From assembly GCF_000757485.1 (NCBI RefSeq), contig NZ_JPYO01000002.1:87975-151974 (forward strand): a stretch of 64,000 nucleotides of DNA, given 5' to 3'. The notes under the pieces were generated by a model, which was given only the letters and a program-made list of their open reading frames with translations, was not told where the DNA came from and made no database searches. The DNA is from Achromobacter sp. RTa. Its GTDB lineage: Bacteria; Pseudomonadota; Gammaproteobacteria; Burkholderiales; Burkholderiaceae_B. Below are positions 9,984 to 21,271 of this stretch, in pieces (positions within the stretch are counted from its first letter, which is position 1; each line of letters begins with the position of its first letter). A program made the translations under genes and the position numbers.

Positions 9984-10745
9984 ATGCGCTAAAATCAAGG
10001 GTTTTCCGCGGGGCGGAGGGTTTTCCCTTGGCAATTGATTCCCGCGGGGCGGTAGTGGGGTAGTGGGCGCGGGGTAGAGTTCGGATTTTGAATCCGATAT
10101 CCGATACCGGCAAGCCTATGAGTTGTGAGCCTATGGATTGTGGTGCTTGCAGTTGATTGATGCTGGATTCGTTCTGAATTTGGTGGCAATCCTGGGGCCG
10201 CAAGAACATGGCGGACAAGTTGGCAGTACGAATGCATCCGGCCGGCGGAATCTATTCCGGCAGCCGGAATCTAATCGATGTAAGGGTTTGGCGCGGCGAC
10301 CGAGCAGTGCAAGCGAAATCGCGAAATAAAAAGCGGATGCGTGCGTCAAATTTGTTACATAGTTAATTAATATAGCTGAGCGGTGAATCAGGCAAGTTCG
10401 GCGGCGGTTTTTTCCGCGTAGCGTTAGTGGTTTGGGTGCTGTGTCTACTGAGCTGCTTGGGGCAATGGCCCTATAAGCAAGCAACGCCTATTTATAGGCA
10501 GGCAGCCCCCCCAGCGCCCGGGATCCGCCGAGGAATGAGGCCACGCACGCCAGACGCCACGACGGTAATGAACCGCAAACGGCGCAAGGCGGGCTCGAAA
10601 GAGCCGGCGCTGCGAACAACGCAGGCGCGTGGTCTCTGCCGATTCACCAGTTTTACCCGTAGTACCGCCGCGCTGGGCAACCGCCCGGGGTGGCTTAATG
10701 CGGTGCAACATGCCCAATCGGGTTGCGACGACCACGGAAGCGACT
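9984..10745 (+). other. Intergenic region dnaG-rpoD
   Basis: 762 bases with no convincing gene. The middle part (about 10335-10390) is AT-rich and may carry an rpoD promoter, but no -35/-10 pair is good enough to call. A short dyad GCCTAT-tt-ATAGGC lies near 10488-10501. No terminator was seen after dnaG, so read-through into rpoD is likely. Confidence 0.5.
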
Positions 10746-13013
<2,268 letters not shown>

Positions 13014-13021
13014 GTTTTCCT

Positions 13022-13100
<79 letters not shown>

Positions 13101-13126
13101 AGAAAGTCCTGTTAATTCAGGCACCT

Positions 13127-13158
13127 ACAGCCGCCAGCAATGGCGGCTGTTTCTTTTT
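13127..13158 (+). terminator. Rho-independent terminator after the tRNA
   Basis: ACAGCCGCCA (13127-13136), loop GCAA, TGGCGGCTGT, then TTCTTTTT. It ends the rpoD-tRNA transcript. The following 190 bases to the next gene hold nothing I can support. Confidence 0.9.
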
Positions 13159-13352
13159 CGGCGTCTGCTGTGACCAAAACGTGACCGTTTCGGCGTGCGC
13201 GGCCATTCGCGCATGCGAGCTCGACGCATTCTCGCGCGGTGTCGCGCATCCAATCAGTGCCCGACCAGCCAATACAAACTATCGGACCAAACGATGATTG
13301 TCTCGGGGCGAATCGTCATAGAGTGGCATCAGGATATCCCGCGACGCCACAC

Positions 13353-13646
13353 ATGAATCAAATCATCAGGTTCAACGTTCCAAGTTCGAAGCTTTGTCCC
13401 GCATGCCTCGAGATTTGCGAGTGCACTCCAAAATCACGGCTCCATGCATCCTTGCAAAGGGTGCTGGGGCGAGTGCTCCCGTCTGGCTATCAGGAGCACT
13501 ATCAATGCATGACCTGCGAGACCAAGTGGGTGCTTCCGTTTGATAGCCTGGGGTTCAATATGGGCTTCAGGCTGGAGCCCTACCAAGGGGCCGGGCCGGA
13601 GGACGCGCAGCCGGCCGCCGCGCTTGCGCGGGATGCCGCCAGATAG
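13353..13646 (+). CDS. Small double-CxxC (putative zinc-ribbon) protein, copy A
   Basis: 97 residues if started at the ATG giving MNQIIRFNVP; an in-frame start at 13239 would add 38 residues without matching the relatives. Two cysteine pairs, LCPAC (C15, C18) and YQCMTC (C52, C55), suggest one zinc site. The C-terminal block YQCMTCETKW ... FDSLGF ... GFRLEP is shared with two other small proteins in this window (29834-30130 and 32761-33030), so this is a paralogous family. Function unknown; I do not recognise it. Preceded by the tRNA terminator and followed by its own hairpin at 13693-13723, so it is monocistronic. Confidence 0.65.
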   Translation: MNQIIRFNVPSSKLCPACLEICECTPKSRLHASLQRVLGRVLPSGYQEHYQCMTCETKWVLPFDSLGFNMGFRLEPYQGAGPEDAQPAAALARDAAR

Positions 13647-13692
13647 AGCACGCCGGGTTCCAGCGCGCGCTGACGTGTCGCACCCGATCCAG

Positions 13693-13723
13693 GCCGCTCG
13701 GTGATATCGGGCGGCTTTTCTTT
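13693..13723 (+). terminator. Terminator after copy A
   Basis: GCCGCTCG (13693-13700) pairs with CGGGCGGC around loop GTGATAT, then TTTTCTTT. It lies 46 bases after the stop of the small double-CxxC gene. The rest of the gap up to 13893 shows no feature. Confidence 0.7.
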
Positions 13724-13893
13724 GCGCCCCTCGCATTTGGGCCGCCACACGCCAGGAATTATTTGAAATAAACTGCGCATAATGGAAATAGGGCGCAGCG
13801 CCGCGGGCGCATCCGCTGCGCCTGTTCGGCCGGCCGGAGCTTGCGCGGCGCGGAATGGCCGTCAGGGCCCATGATCGCTAAAGGAATTGTCTT

Positions 13894-15492
13894 GTGCCAG
13901 GGGATGGAGTGAGCGACGATTTGCCGCGGCAGGGCCGACGGGGACGGCAAGCGTGGTCCATTGCGCGTCGGGCGACGCTAGGCCTGGCGGTGGCTTGGTT
14001 GGTGCTGGTGGCCGGCCTTGCTCGATGGCTGTCCCAGGAGGTCGTGGCATCACGGCTGAGCAGCCTGGCGGCCAGTGCCGAATACGAGGCCAAAATCACG
14101 GCGCGCGTCATGGACCGCTTGTTTACCGAGATGGTGAGCGTGGCGAACATGGTGGCGCGCCAGGGCCAGGTGATCCAGCTTGCCGTTCGATACCGCACCG
14201 ATCCTCCCGGCGCCGCCGAGCTGACTCGGGAAGAGAGGGCCGAACTGTTCACGCGCGACCCGTTGGTGCGCAAAGTCGGCGACTTCATGAACCTGCTGGC
14301 CACCGATCTGCGATACGCCCGTATTTACATGAACAATATGTCCGACGATACGGTGACGGCCAGCAACTGGGCCGAGGACGACAGCATCGTGGGCATGATC
14401 TACTCGGGCCGGGCTTACCTTACCGACGCATTGCAAAACGGCAACGGCAGCTACTTCGGCATCGCCCGTCTCAACAAGAGCCCATCCTATTTCGTGGCCA
14501 GCCGTATCGAGGATGCGGACGATGTGCCGCAAGGCTCGGTAACCGTCAAGTTCGATGCGCCAGATGTCGCGCTATATCTGGCCGGGCGGCATATCGCATT
14601 GGTCGTGAATCGCCAGGGGCGAGTAACGACGGCCTCTTCCGCGCCCTTCATGCTGCGCAATGTGGCGGCGCTTCTGCCGCCAGATACGGTACTGCCTTCG
14701 GATGGAGACGAAGATCCGGGTGATCCGATGGATGTGCGCGCTATTGCGGATTCCAGCCACGCGGATCAATGGTTGATCGACGGCAAGCCGTATCTGGTGC
14801 GGCGCCAGCCGCTGTCGAATTCCCAGTATCAGTTGCTTGCGCTCGCCTCTTTGGACGAAGTGGCTCCGATGCGCAGGCAGCACATTCTGGCGGCCGCGCT
14901 GGTGGCCATGTTGGGCCTGGTCCTGATCTTTCTTTCCAGCCACGCGATGGGGCAACTGGTGATGCGCCGCCAGGACGAACGGCACGCGGCGAACCATGAC
15001 GCATTGACCGGCTTGCTGAACCGGCGGGCTGTCCTGGCCGAGCTGGACCGCTATTTTTCCCCGGCGAAGCGGACGCAGCGGTCCGTGTTGGTCGCGTTTA
15101 TCGACCTGGATGGGTTCAAGGCGATCAACGATACCTACGGGCACGACGTGGGCGACAAATTCTTGATCGAGGTGGGCCGGCGCCTGGCGGCCGGCCTGCG
15201 GGCAGGCGATATCCTGGGCCGATGGGGCGGAGACGAGTTCGTCGTAGTCGGGTTGGTGGCATCGTCCAGCGCCAATGATCCGGACGAAATTGTCGAAGCG
15301 ATGCGCAAGCGGCTCGCGCCGCTGCTGAGCGGCACGTATACCTTTGACGAGTGCAGTTTTCACTATCAAGGCGCGAGCTTCGGCATCGTGAGCGCCGATC
15401 CGGCCGCCAGCTCACTGGAAACCGTGCTCAAGGACGCCGATCAGCTCATGTATGCCGACAAGCAGGCAAGGCGGGCGATGCAGATGGCATAG
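13894..15492 (+). CDS. Membrane diguanylate cyclase with periplasmic sensor domain
   Basis: 532 residues, GTG start after AGGAA; GTG at 13909 is an alternative. Two transmembrane helices (about 28-47 and 350-372) flank a periplasmic region of about 300 residues that looks like a Cache-type sensor. The C-terminal GGDEF domain has DALTGLLNRR and an intact GGDEF signature (about 446-450). An RxxD product-inhibition site (RAGD) lies five residues before it, so the enzyme should make c-di-GMP and be feedback-inhibited. Single gene ending at a shared hairpin. Its signal is unknown; it may feed the LapD receptors at 52-60 kb. Confidence 0.92.
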   Translation: MPGDGVSDDLPRQGRRGRQAWSIARRATLGLAVAWLVLVAGLARWLSQEVVASRLSSLAASAEYEAKITARVMDRLFTEMVSVANMVARQGQVIQLAVRYRTDPPGAAELTREERAELFTRDPLVRKVGDFMNLLATDLRYARIYMNNMSDDTVTASNWAEDDSIVGMIYSGRAYLTDALQNGNGSYFGIARLNKSPSYFVASRIEDADDVPQGSVTVKFDAPDVALYLAGRHIALVVNRQGRVTTASSAPFMLRNVAALLPPDTVLPSDGDEDPGDPMDVRAIADSSHADQWLIDGKPYLVRRQPLSNSQYQLLALASLDEVAPMRRQHILAAALVAMLGLVLIFLSSHAMGQLVMRRQDERHAANHDALTGLLNRRAVLAELDRYFSPAKRTQRSVLVAFIDLDGFKAINDTYGHDVGDKFLIEVGRRLAAGLRAGDILGRWGGDEFVVVGLVASSSANDPDEIVEAMRKRLAPLLSGTYTFDECSFHYQGASFGIVSADPAASSLETVLKDADQLMYADKQARRAMQMA

Positions 15493-15550
15493 CGTGCGCG
15501 CCCGCCTGCCGAAAGGCGGGGAAGAGGGCGGGCGCGGGAGGGGCCAGGGC

Positions 15551-15576
15551 AACAGCCGCCATCAAGGGCGGCTGTT
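15551..15576 (+). terminator. Bidirectional hairpin between convergent genes
   Basis: AACAGCCGCC (15551-15560) pairs perfectly with GGCGGCTGTT (15567-15576). It lies between the ends of the cyclase gene and the convergent metallophosphoesterase gene. There is no long T-run on either side. Confidence 0.6.
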
Positions 15577-15597
15577 GCTCGCTTCGTTGGACGCGCG

Positions 15598-17721
15598 CTA
15601 ATTGCGGCGGGCGGTCAACCACTTGCTGGACGGCAGCGGTTCGCTTGCGATCCGTATTTCGCCAATATTGCCGAAGAACCCGTCGGTGCGTTCTCCGTCC
15701 CAGGAGCCAGCGCCGACGACCCACGGCATGGCGGCCGCTACCGGAGCCAGGCCCGAGGCGTTGCCGGAATTCCGCAGGACGGGCGCGCCTTCGATATACA
15801 TGATGCTTTCCTGCGCCACCGGATCGGCGACGAGCGCGATATGCACCCAGCTGTCGGCCATGATCTCGCCCGACCAGCTGGCCTGGGGAGAGCGGGTTCC
15901 GGCCTGCGGAGTGACCACCTCCCACTGGATCTCGCGGAGGCTGGACACCGCGAACAGCAGGGGCGGCGATTCGCCGTCGCCGCCGGAGTAGCCCGGGATG
16001 GCGTCGCGCCGGCCATCGCGCGTCATGATGTTCATCCAGGCATGCAGGCTGGAGCTCCAGTCCTTGTCGATCTTCACGAACGCCTCTACCGTGTAGCCCG
16101 TGCCCGCGAAGTCCATGGCGTTGAGCGGCGCGGCGGCGTCGGTCAGGAAGTAGCTGAGACGCTTGGCATTCTTGTCGGTGTTGGCAAAGCGCACCGAGCC
16201 GGGGGCGGCCGACAGGAAATGCTTGTCGTCGGTCCAGAGCAGGTCGCCCAGCTGCGCCGTCTGCACGCCGGTTTCAGAGTTCAGGGCGGCGCGGCGCAAC
16301 GGGTTCATGCCGGCGCGGTCTTCGATGACATGGCCCGCGGCAACGGCCTGTCCGGCCGCGCCGCCTACGAAACGCCAGTGCGCCACGGTGCTGCCTACCC
16401 TCGGATAATCCTCGGTATCCGCGGGAGCGCGGGAAGCCTCCACTTCGGGTTCCGTATAGCCGGCAAGAATCATCGCGCTGGCGGCGTCGACCAGCGATGT
16501 CCTCAATTCGGCGCCGGGCCCGAATTTCTTGTTGAAGCCCGAGAAGCGCGAAGCAAAGTCCATATCGATGGAGAACTGTTCGTTCGGCGTCTTCAATACG
16601 GCCTGGTCGAACTGGGTCAGGGTGTCGCGTGGCTTCTGCACGACCCAGGGCGAGAACGACAGGACATGGATCTTGTTGTGGGTGAGATCGAACTCGTACA
16701 GGCGCATCAGGCCGTTTCCGCCCTGGTAGGCCATCTGATAATCCACGACCATCAGCTCGACCTTGTTTCCGAAGTCGTTGGTGCGCGTCCTGTGGGCGGC
16801 GCCATGGTGATGGCCGTTGAGTGTCAGGAAGATCTGGTCGTTGTCCCGGATCAGGCGCTCCCACAGCATGTTGCCGTATTCGGTGTCCAGCGGGCTGACG
16901 CCATCGCGGTCGATATTGAGAAGCTGGTGGTTGGTGAGGATGACGGGCAGGCCGGGGTTTTCGCTGATGATGCGGCGCGCCCAGGCGATGCCGTCGTCCG
17001 AGATGCGCCAGGAGAGCGACAGGACCATGAACTTCTGTCCTTCCGCCTCGAAGACGTGGTACTCGTGGAAGCCGCTGGCGTCCCGGCCGCCGAAGGTCGA
17101 CATGCGCTTGGCGCGCGAGGCGTTGAACCATTGCAGATAGGGTTCGTTGCTAAGGTTGCGCTGGGCGTCGGTTCCGCTGGACTGGCTGGAGGAGTCCACG
17201 TATTCGAGCGATTGAAGCACGTCGTGGTTGCCGGCAAGGACCGAGTAGGGAACCTTGGCCGTTTCCAGGACCCGCATGGCCTGGTCGGCGACCTTCCACT
17301 GATCCGGCTTGCTCGCCTGGTCCACCACGTCGCCCAGATGCGCCACGAATGGAATGTTCAGCGCGGCGGCATTGGCGGCGATCCAGTATGTCTGGGCCAT
17401 GAAGGGCTCGCTGCCGAACTTCCGGCTGTACTGGCTGTTCTCCGCCTGGGTGGCATAGCGGGAGTAGAACTGCGTGTCGGGCAGCACAGCCAATGCAAAG
17501 CGGGAGCCCTTGCTTGTATCTTCGGCGGGGCCGGGCTCCTGGGGCGTTTCGCCCGTGACGGGGGCGTCATCATCATCGTCGTCTCCGCCACCGCATGCGG
17601 TCAGCAGGCCGGCGCCAGGAATCAGGGCCACAGCCAGGCCGCCACGCAGGAAGGTGCGGCGCGTGGGCGCGCTCGGGGCGGCTGCGGTCGGCAAGCCCTT
17701 GGCTTCATCAAACTTCGACAT
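15598..17721 (-). CDS. Tat-exported lipoprotein metallophosphoesterase with C-terminal LamG-like domain
   Basis: 707 residues from the ATG giving MSKFDEAKG, preceded on the minus strand by AGGATG. The N-terminus has twin arginines (RRTFLRGG, 21-28), a hydrophobic stretch and a lipobox-like LLTAC (C43), followed by GGG and six Asp. Calcineurin-type metal ligands are all present: LPDTQF, GDVVDQ, GNHD, TNHQ and GHHHGAAH. The last 230 residues resemble a concanavalin/LamG lectin fold. Inferred role: surface or periplasmic hydrolysis of phosphoesters; substrate unknown. Divergent from the SYLF lipoprotein gene. Confidence 0.82.
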   Translation of the reverse strand: MSKFDEAKGLPTAAAPSAPTRRTFLRGGLAVALIPGAGLLTACGGGDDDDDDAPVTGETPQEPGPAEDTSKGSRFALAVLPDTQFYSRYATQAENSQYSRKFGSEPFMAQTYWIAANAAALNIPFVAHLGDVVDQASKPDQWKVADQAMRVLETAKVPYSVLAGNHDVLQSLEYVDSSSQSSGTDAQRNLSNEPYLQWFNASRAKRMSTFGGRDASGFHEYHVFEAEGQKFMVLSLSWRISDDGIAWARRIISENPGLPVILTNHQLLNIDRDGVSPLDTEYGNMLWERLIRDNDQIFLTLNGHHHGAAHRTRTNDFGNKVELMVVDYQMAYQGGNGLMRLYEFDLTHNKIHVLSFSPWVVQKPRDTLTQFDQAVLKTPNEQFSIDMDFASRFSGFNKKFGPGAELRTSLVDAASAMILAGYTEPEVEASRAPADTEDYPRVGSTVAHWRFVGGAAGQAVAAGHVIEDRAGMNPLRRAALNSETGVQTAQLGDLLWTDDKHFLSAAPGSVRFANTDKNAKRLSYFLTDAAAPLNAMDFAGTGYTVEAFVKIDKDWSSSLHAWMNIMTRDGRRDAIPGYSGGDGESPPLLFAVSSLREIQWEVVTPQAGTRSPQASWSGEIMADSWVHIALVADPVAQESIMYIEGAPVLRNSGNASGLAPVAAAMPWVVGAGSWDGERTDGFFGNIGEIRIASEPLPSSKWLTARRN

Positions 17722-17950
17722 TACAAAAACATCCTGATTGGACTCGGGGGCCTGCTTTATAGTTGGCGCCGGTGACGCAGCAATGACAGGCGCGGGAGCG
17801 CAATCCTCCACATGGGCGCGCAGGTCTGTCTCGGGATCGGGCGCGAGTGCAGGCCCGGTGAAACCGTACGGCGCCGAAAAGCGGGTAGGATTGCAGCACC
17901 CGCCCGGCTTGCCGGGGCGGCCAGGATAGATAACAAGAAAGGAGCGCTAC

Positions 17951-18544
17951 ATGCTTGACAGGTTTACGAAGCTGCGCCGGGCCGGAGCGGCCGCTGCAGT
18001 GCTTGGAGTCGCCAGCCTGCTGTTCGCGGGATGCACGACCACCACCACCCGATCGACGGCCACGGCCGCCGAGAAAAAGCAGGAACTGGACGCCGCGGCC
18101 AACGCCACGCTCTCCAAGCTCTATGAATCCTCGCCGCAGGCCAAGCAGTTGGTGGAGCAGGCGCGCGGCGTGCTGGTGTTTCCCGCCGTGCTGAGCGCGA
18201 GCTTCATCGTGGGCGCCCAGCACGGAACGGGCGTGCTGCGCGTGGAAGGTGCGGACAGCGGCTATTACAGCGTCACCGGGGGCTCCATCGGGTTGCAGGC
18301 CGGCGCTCAGTCCAAGGCCATGGTGCTTCTGTTCATGACGGACGGAGCGCTGGCCCAGTTCCGTAAAAGCAGCGGCTGGACGGTGGGAGCGGACGCCACC
18401 GTCGCCGTGGCCAATGTAGGCGTCAACGGCAGCATCGACACGAACACCGCGCAGCAGCCCATCGTCGGCTTCATTCTGAACAATGGCGGCCTCATGGCCG
18501 GCGTGTCGGTGGACGGCAGCAAGATCTCGCCGCTGCTCCTGTAG
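17951..18544 (+). CDS. SYLF-domain (Ysc84-like) lipoprotein
   Basis: 197 residues. Lipoprotein signal with LLFAGC (C28 the modified Cys), then a Thr-rich stretch and a single SYLF/Ysc84 domain (about 45-197) with ARGVLVFP, GAQHGTGVL and a C-terminal GLMAGVSVDGSKISPLL. SYLF domains bind lipids in eukaryotes; in bacteria these proteins are uncharacterised envelope lipoproteins. AAGGAGCG lies just before the ATG. It is convergent with the LysR gene, sharing a strong hairpin. Confidence 0.85.
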   Translation: MLDRFTKLRRAGAAAAVLGVASLLFAGCTTTTTRSTATAAEKKQELDAAANATLSKLYESSPQAKQLVEQARGVLVFPAVLSASFIVGAQHGTGVLRVEGADSGYYSVTGGSIGLQAGAQSKAMVLLFMTDGALAQFRKSSGWTVGADATVAVANVGVNGSIDTNTAQQPIVGFILNNGGLMAGVSVDGSKISPLLL

Positions 18545-18567
18545 CCGGCCGCGCGGATTGGTGACGT

Positions 18568-18591
18568 TGGGGCGCCCATCGGGGCGCCCCA
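18568..18591 (+). terminator. Strong bidirectional hairpin between SYLF and LysR genes
   Basis: TGGGGCGCCC (18568-18577), loop ATCG, GGGCGCCCCA (18582-18591): a perfect 10-bp GC-rich stem between two convergent genes. There is no T-run, but the position fits a terminator for both. Confidence 0.6.
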
Positions 18592-18598
18592 GGCATTT

Positions 18599-19531
18599 CT
18601 ACAGGCCCATGGCCGTTTCCCAAGGCAGCTTGGGCGGCAAGGCCTCGGTCATCGCATCGACGAACGCGCGGATGCGCGGCGATAGATGGCGGTTGGGCAG
18701 GTAGACCAGCTGCACGGGCGTGCCCGGCGCGATCCAGTCCGTCAGGATGAGCTGGAGGCGTCCGTCCAGGACGGCGGACTCCGCGATGAAGCTGGCCATG
18801 CGCGCGATGCCCGCGCCGGCCACCACGGCGTCCAGGATGGCCTCGGGATGGTTCACGTTCAGGTTGCCGCCGGGCGTGATCGTGTAGCGCTCTTCCCCTT
18901 TCTGGAAATCCCATTCGTGGTAGCGGCCGGTCTGCCATTGGACGTAGGCCAGGCAGTTGTGCCGTTCGAGGTCGGCGGGCGTGGCCGGCGTGCCATGGGC
19001 CGCGAGATACGCGGGGCTTGCGCAGGTGACATAGCGCAGCCGCGAAAGGGTCTTGGCGATTACCCGCGAGTCCGCGGTGACGCCGATCCTGATGGTGGCG
19101 TCCAGCCCTTCTTCGGCCAGGTTGGGAACGCGGTCGCTGAAATCCGAGTTGATCGACAGGCCCGGATAGCGCGCCGTCAAGGACAGCAGGGCGGGCATGA
19201 TGACCTTTCTTCCCATGCCGACGGGGGCATGCACGCGCAGCTTGCCGCGGGGCGTCAGGCTGGCGCCCGTTACCTCGGCTTCGGTGGCTTCGACCTCCAG
19301 CAGGATGAGGCGGCAGCGCTGCAGCAGGAGCTCGCCATCGTCGGTCAGCGACAGGCTGCGGGTGGTGCGGTTCAGCAGCTTCACCCCAAGCTTGCCCTCC
19401 AGCAAGGTAACGCTCTTGCTGACGGCGGCCGGCGATACGCCGAGCCGATGCGCGGCGGCGGTGAAGCTGCCGCTGTCCGCGACGCGCACGAAATTGAGGA
19501 CATGCTTCAGATGGTCAATCAGTATGTACAT
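18599..19531 (-). CDS. LysR-family transcriptional regulator
   Basis: 310 residues, typical LysR length. The N-terminal winged helix-turn-helix (about 8-66) contains FTAAAHRLGVSPAAVSKSVTLLEGKLG and LLNRTTRSLSLTDDG, followed by a periplasmic-binding-protein-like effector domain (about 95-300). It is divergent from the acyl-CoA operon beginning at 19677, with 145 bases between them, the usual layout for a LysR protein controlling the adjacent operon. That role is inferred from position. The inducer is unknown. Confidence 0.92.
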   Translation of the reverse strand: MYILIDHLKHVLNFVRVADSGSFTAAAHRLGVSPAAVSKSVTLLEGKLGVKLLNRTTRSLSLTDDGELLLQRCRLILLEVEATEAEVTGASLTPRGKLRVHAPVGMGRKVIMPALLSLTARYPGLSINSDFSDRVPNLAEEGLDATIRIGVTADSRVIAKTLSRLRYVTCASPAYLAAHGTPATPADLERHNCLAYVQWQTGRYHEWDFQKGEERYTITPGGNLNVNHPEAILDAVVAGAGIARMASFIAESAVLDGRLQLILTDWIAPGTPVQLVYLPNRHLSPRIRAFVDAMTEALPPKLPWETAMGL

Positions 19532-19676
19532 GGCGATCGGGCTTGGGAGTCCACGCCATCTTAGCGATTCCGTCGCTGAAAGTTAAAGGTGATTTGCCCT
19601 AGGATCCGTTTATCTCCGGAATCCGCATCCCTACACTGGCCCGCAGTGCTGGACACAACAGGAGAAGAGGGTGGAG

Positions 19677-20072
19677 ATGCGGAGCAATGCGAGGGCGGAG
19701 GCCGGGCCCGAGCAGGTTTACCTGGACGGGCTGGCTTCGGGCCGGTTCGAGATCCAACGCTGCACGGCTTGCAATCAGGCTGTTTTCTATCCGCGCTGCG
19801 TGTGCCCGCATTGCGGCGGCACTGCATTGGACTGGTTTGCTCCCTCGGGCAAGGGCGTGGTCTACGCCACCACCACCGTATACCGCAAGCCCGAGCAGGG
19901 CGGCGACTACAACGTGTGCCTAGTCGACCTTCAGGAAGGCGTGCGGATGATGAGCCAGGTCCGGTCGCTTGCGCCTGACCAGGTGCGGATCGGCATGCGG
20001 GTGGCGGCCCGCATCGCAATGGTGGGCGACGTCGCCCAAGTCGTTTTCGAACCATCGGAGGAGCTGGCATGA
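19677..20072 (+). CDS. DUF35 protein: zinc ribbon plus OB-fold, partner of thiolase-like protein
   Basis: 131 residues from ATG 19677, eight to nine bases after AGGAGAAG; a GTG at 19671 is too close to the site. Rubredoxin-like zinc ribbon with C29, C32, C43 and C46 (CTAC ... CVCPHC), then an OB-fold with GKGVVYATTTVYR. Its stop overlaps the next start by ATGA. DUF35 proteins form complexes with thiolase-like enzymes; with Ltp2-type partners (the ChsH2 C-terminus in steroid catabolism) they act as aldolases. First gene of the operon. Confidence 0.9.
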   Translation: MRSNARAEAGPEQVYLDGLASGRFEIQRCTACNQAVFYPRCVCPHCGGTALDWFAPSGKGVVYATTTVYRKPEQGGDYNVCLVDLQEGVRMMSQVRSLAPDQVRIGMRVAARIAMVGDVAQVVFEPSEELA

Positions 20073-21241
20073 CGCTGCGCGACTTGCGGGGCCGCGCGGC
20101 CATCGTCGGGGTGGGGCAGGCCGGGCTGGGACAGGCCCAGGGCTACACCGAGCAGGAGATTCTCACGCAGGCGGCGATGGCCGCGATCGCCGACGCCGGC
20201 CTTAGCCTCAGGGACATCGACGGGATCACCACCTGCAGTTCCCTGTCGACCATGTGGGGCATGTCGGTCGCCGAGTATCTCGGCATCCGTCCCACCTTCC
20301 TGGACAGCACCATGATCGGCGGGTCCAGCTATGTTGCGCATTTGCTGCCGGCGATGCATGCGCTGGCGTCCGGGCAATGCAACGCCGTGCTGGTGTGCTA
20401 CGGCAGCACGCAGCGCACCGCCAAGTTCAACCGCGCCGATCTGACCCGGGTGCGGAAGGTCCTGGATCCGCAGCCCTACGAAACGCCGTATGACCCGCCC
20501 ATGCCGGCGGCGGCCTACGCGCTGGCGGCAAGCCGCCACATGCATCAGTACGGCACGACGCGCAAGCAGCTGTCGGAGGTGGCCGTGGCGGCTCGCAAAT
20601 GGGCGCAGCTGAACCCCGAAGCCACCATGAGGGATCCGCTTTCGCTGGAAGACGTGGCGGGCGCGCGCCCGGTCTGCGCTCCGTTCACGGTTCGCGATTG
20701 CTGCATGGTGAGCGATGGCGCGGGCGCGTTCGTCATGACCCGGTCGGACCGGGCGCGGGACTGTGCCAAGCAGCCGGTGTACGTGCTGGGTAACGCCACC
20801 GCGGTGTGGAACCGCCAGGTGTCGTCCATGCACGACCTGACGGTGACCGCCGCATTGGAATCGGGCAGGCGCTGCTACGAAATGGCCGGCGTGGGCGCGA
20901 AGGACATGGACCTGGCCATGCTGTATGACGCCTTCACGATCAACACGATCTTGTTCCTGGAGGACCTGGGCTTCTGCGGCAAGGGCGAGGGCGGGGCCTT
21001 CGTCGATGATGGCGCGATCGCGCCGGGCGGACGCCTGGCCGTCAATACCAACGGAGGCGGGCTGTCTTGCGTGCATCCGGGCATGTATGGGGTGTTCCTG
21101 ATGGTAGAGGCGGTGCGGCAGCTGCGCGGCGAGTGCGGCGCGCGGCAAGTCAAGGATCCGGCCCTGGCGCTGGTGCACGGCAACGGCGGAACCTTGTCCA
21201 GCCAGTCCACCGCCATCCTCGGTACCCGGGACGCGCTGTAG
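20069..21241 (+). CDS. Thiolase-like / lipid-transfer (Ltp2-type) protein
   Basis: 390 residues with the thiolase fold: N-terminal AIVGVGQAG, the nucleophile-loop region at 84-91 reading GGSSYVAH, and a C-terminal NTNGGGLSCVHPGMYG with H336. The catalytic Cys expected in true thiolases is replaced by Ser in the GGSS loop, and the second Cys motif reads HGNGGTLSSQ. This pattern fits Ltp2-like proteins, which with DUF35 partners cleave beta-hydroxy acyl-CoA by retro-aldol rather than thiolysis. The 4-base overlap with the DUF35 gene supports a complex. The activity is an inference. Confidence 0.85.
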   Translation: MTLRDLRGRAAIVGVGQAGLGQAQGYTEQEILTQAAMAAIADAGLSLRDIDGITTCSSLSTMWGMSVAEYLGIRPTFLDSTMIGGSSYVAHLLPAMHALASGQCNAVLVCYGSTQRTAKFNRADLTRVRKVLDPQPYETPYDPPMPAAAYALAASRHMHQYGTTRKQLSEVAVAARKWAQLNPEATMRDPLSLEDVAGARPVCAPFTVRDCCMVSDGAGAFVMTRSDRARDCAKQPVYVLGNATAVWNRQVSSMHDLTVTAALESGRRCYEMAGVGAKDMDLAMLYDAFTINTILFLEDLGFCGKGEGGAFVDDGAIAPGGRLAVNTNGGGLSCVHPGMYGVFLMVEAVRQLRGECGARQVKDPALALVHGNGGTLSSQSTAILGTRDAL

Positions 21242-21271
21242 CGGCCAACGATCCATTGCTTGGGGAAATCC

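Noticed and set aside
15841..17775. 644-codon plus-strand frame across the metallophosphoesterase gene
   Set aside because: All metallophosphatase motifs and the Tat signal are on the minus strand; the plus frame has no recognisable domain.
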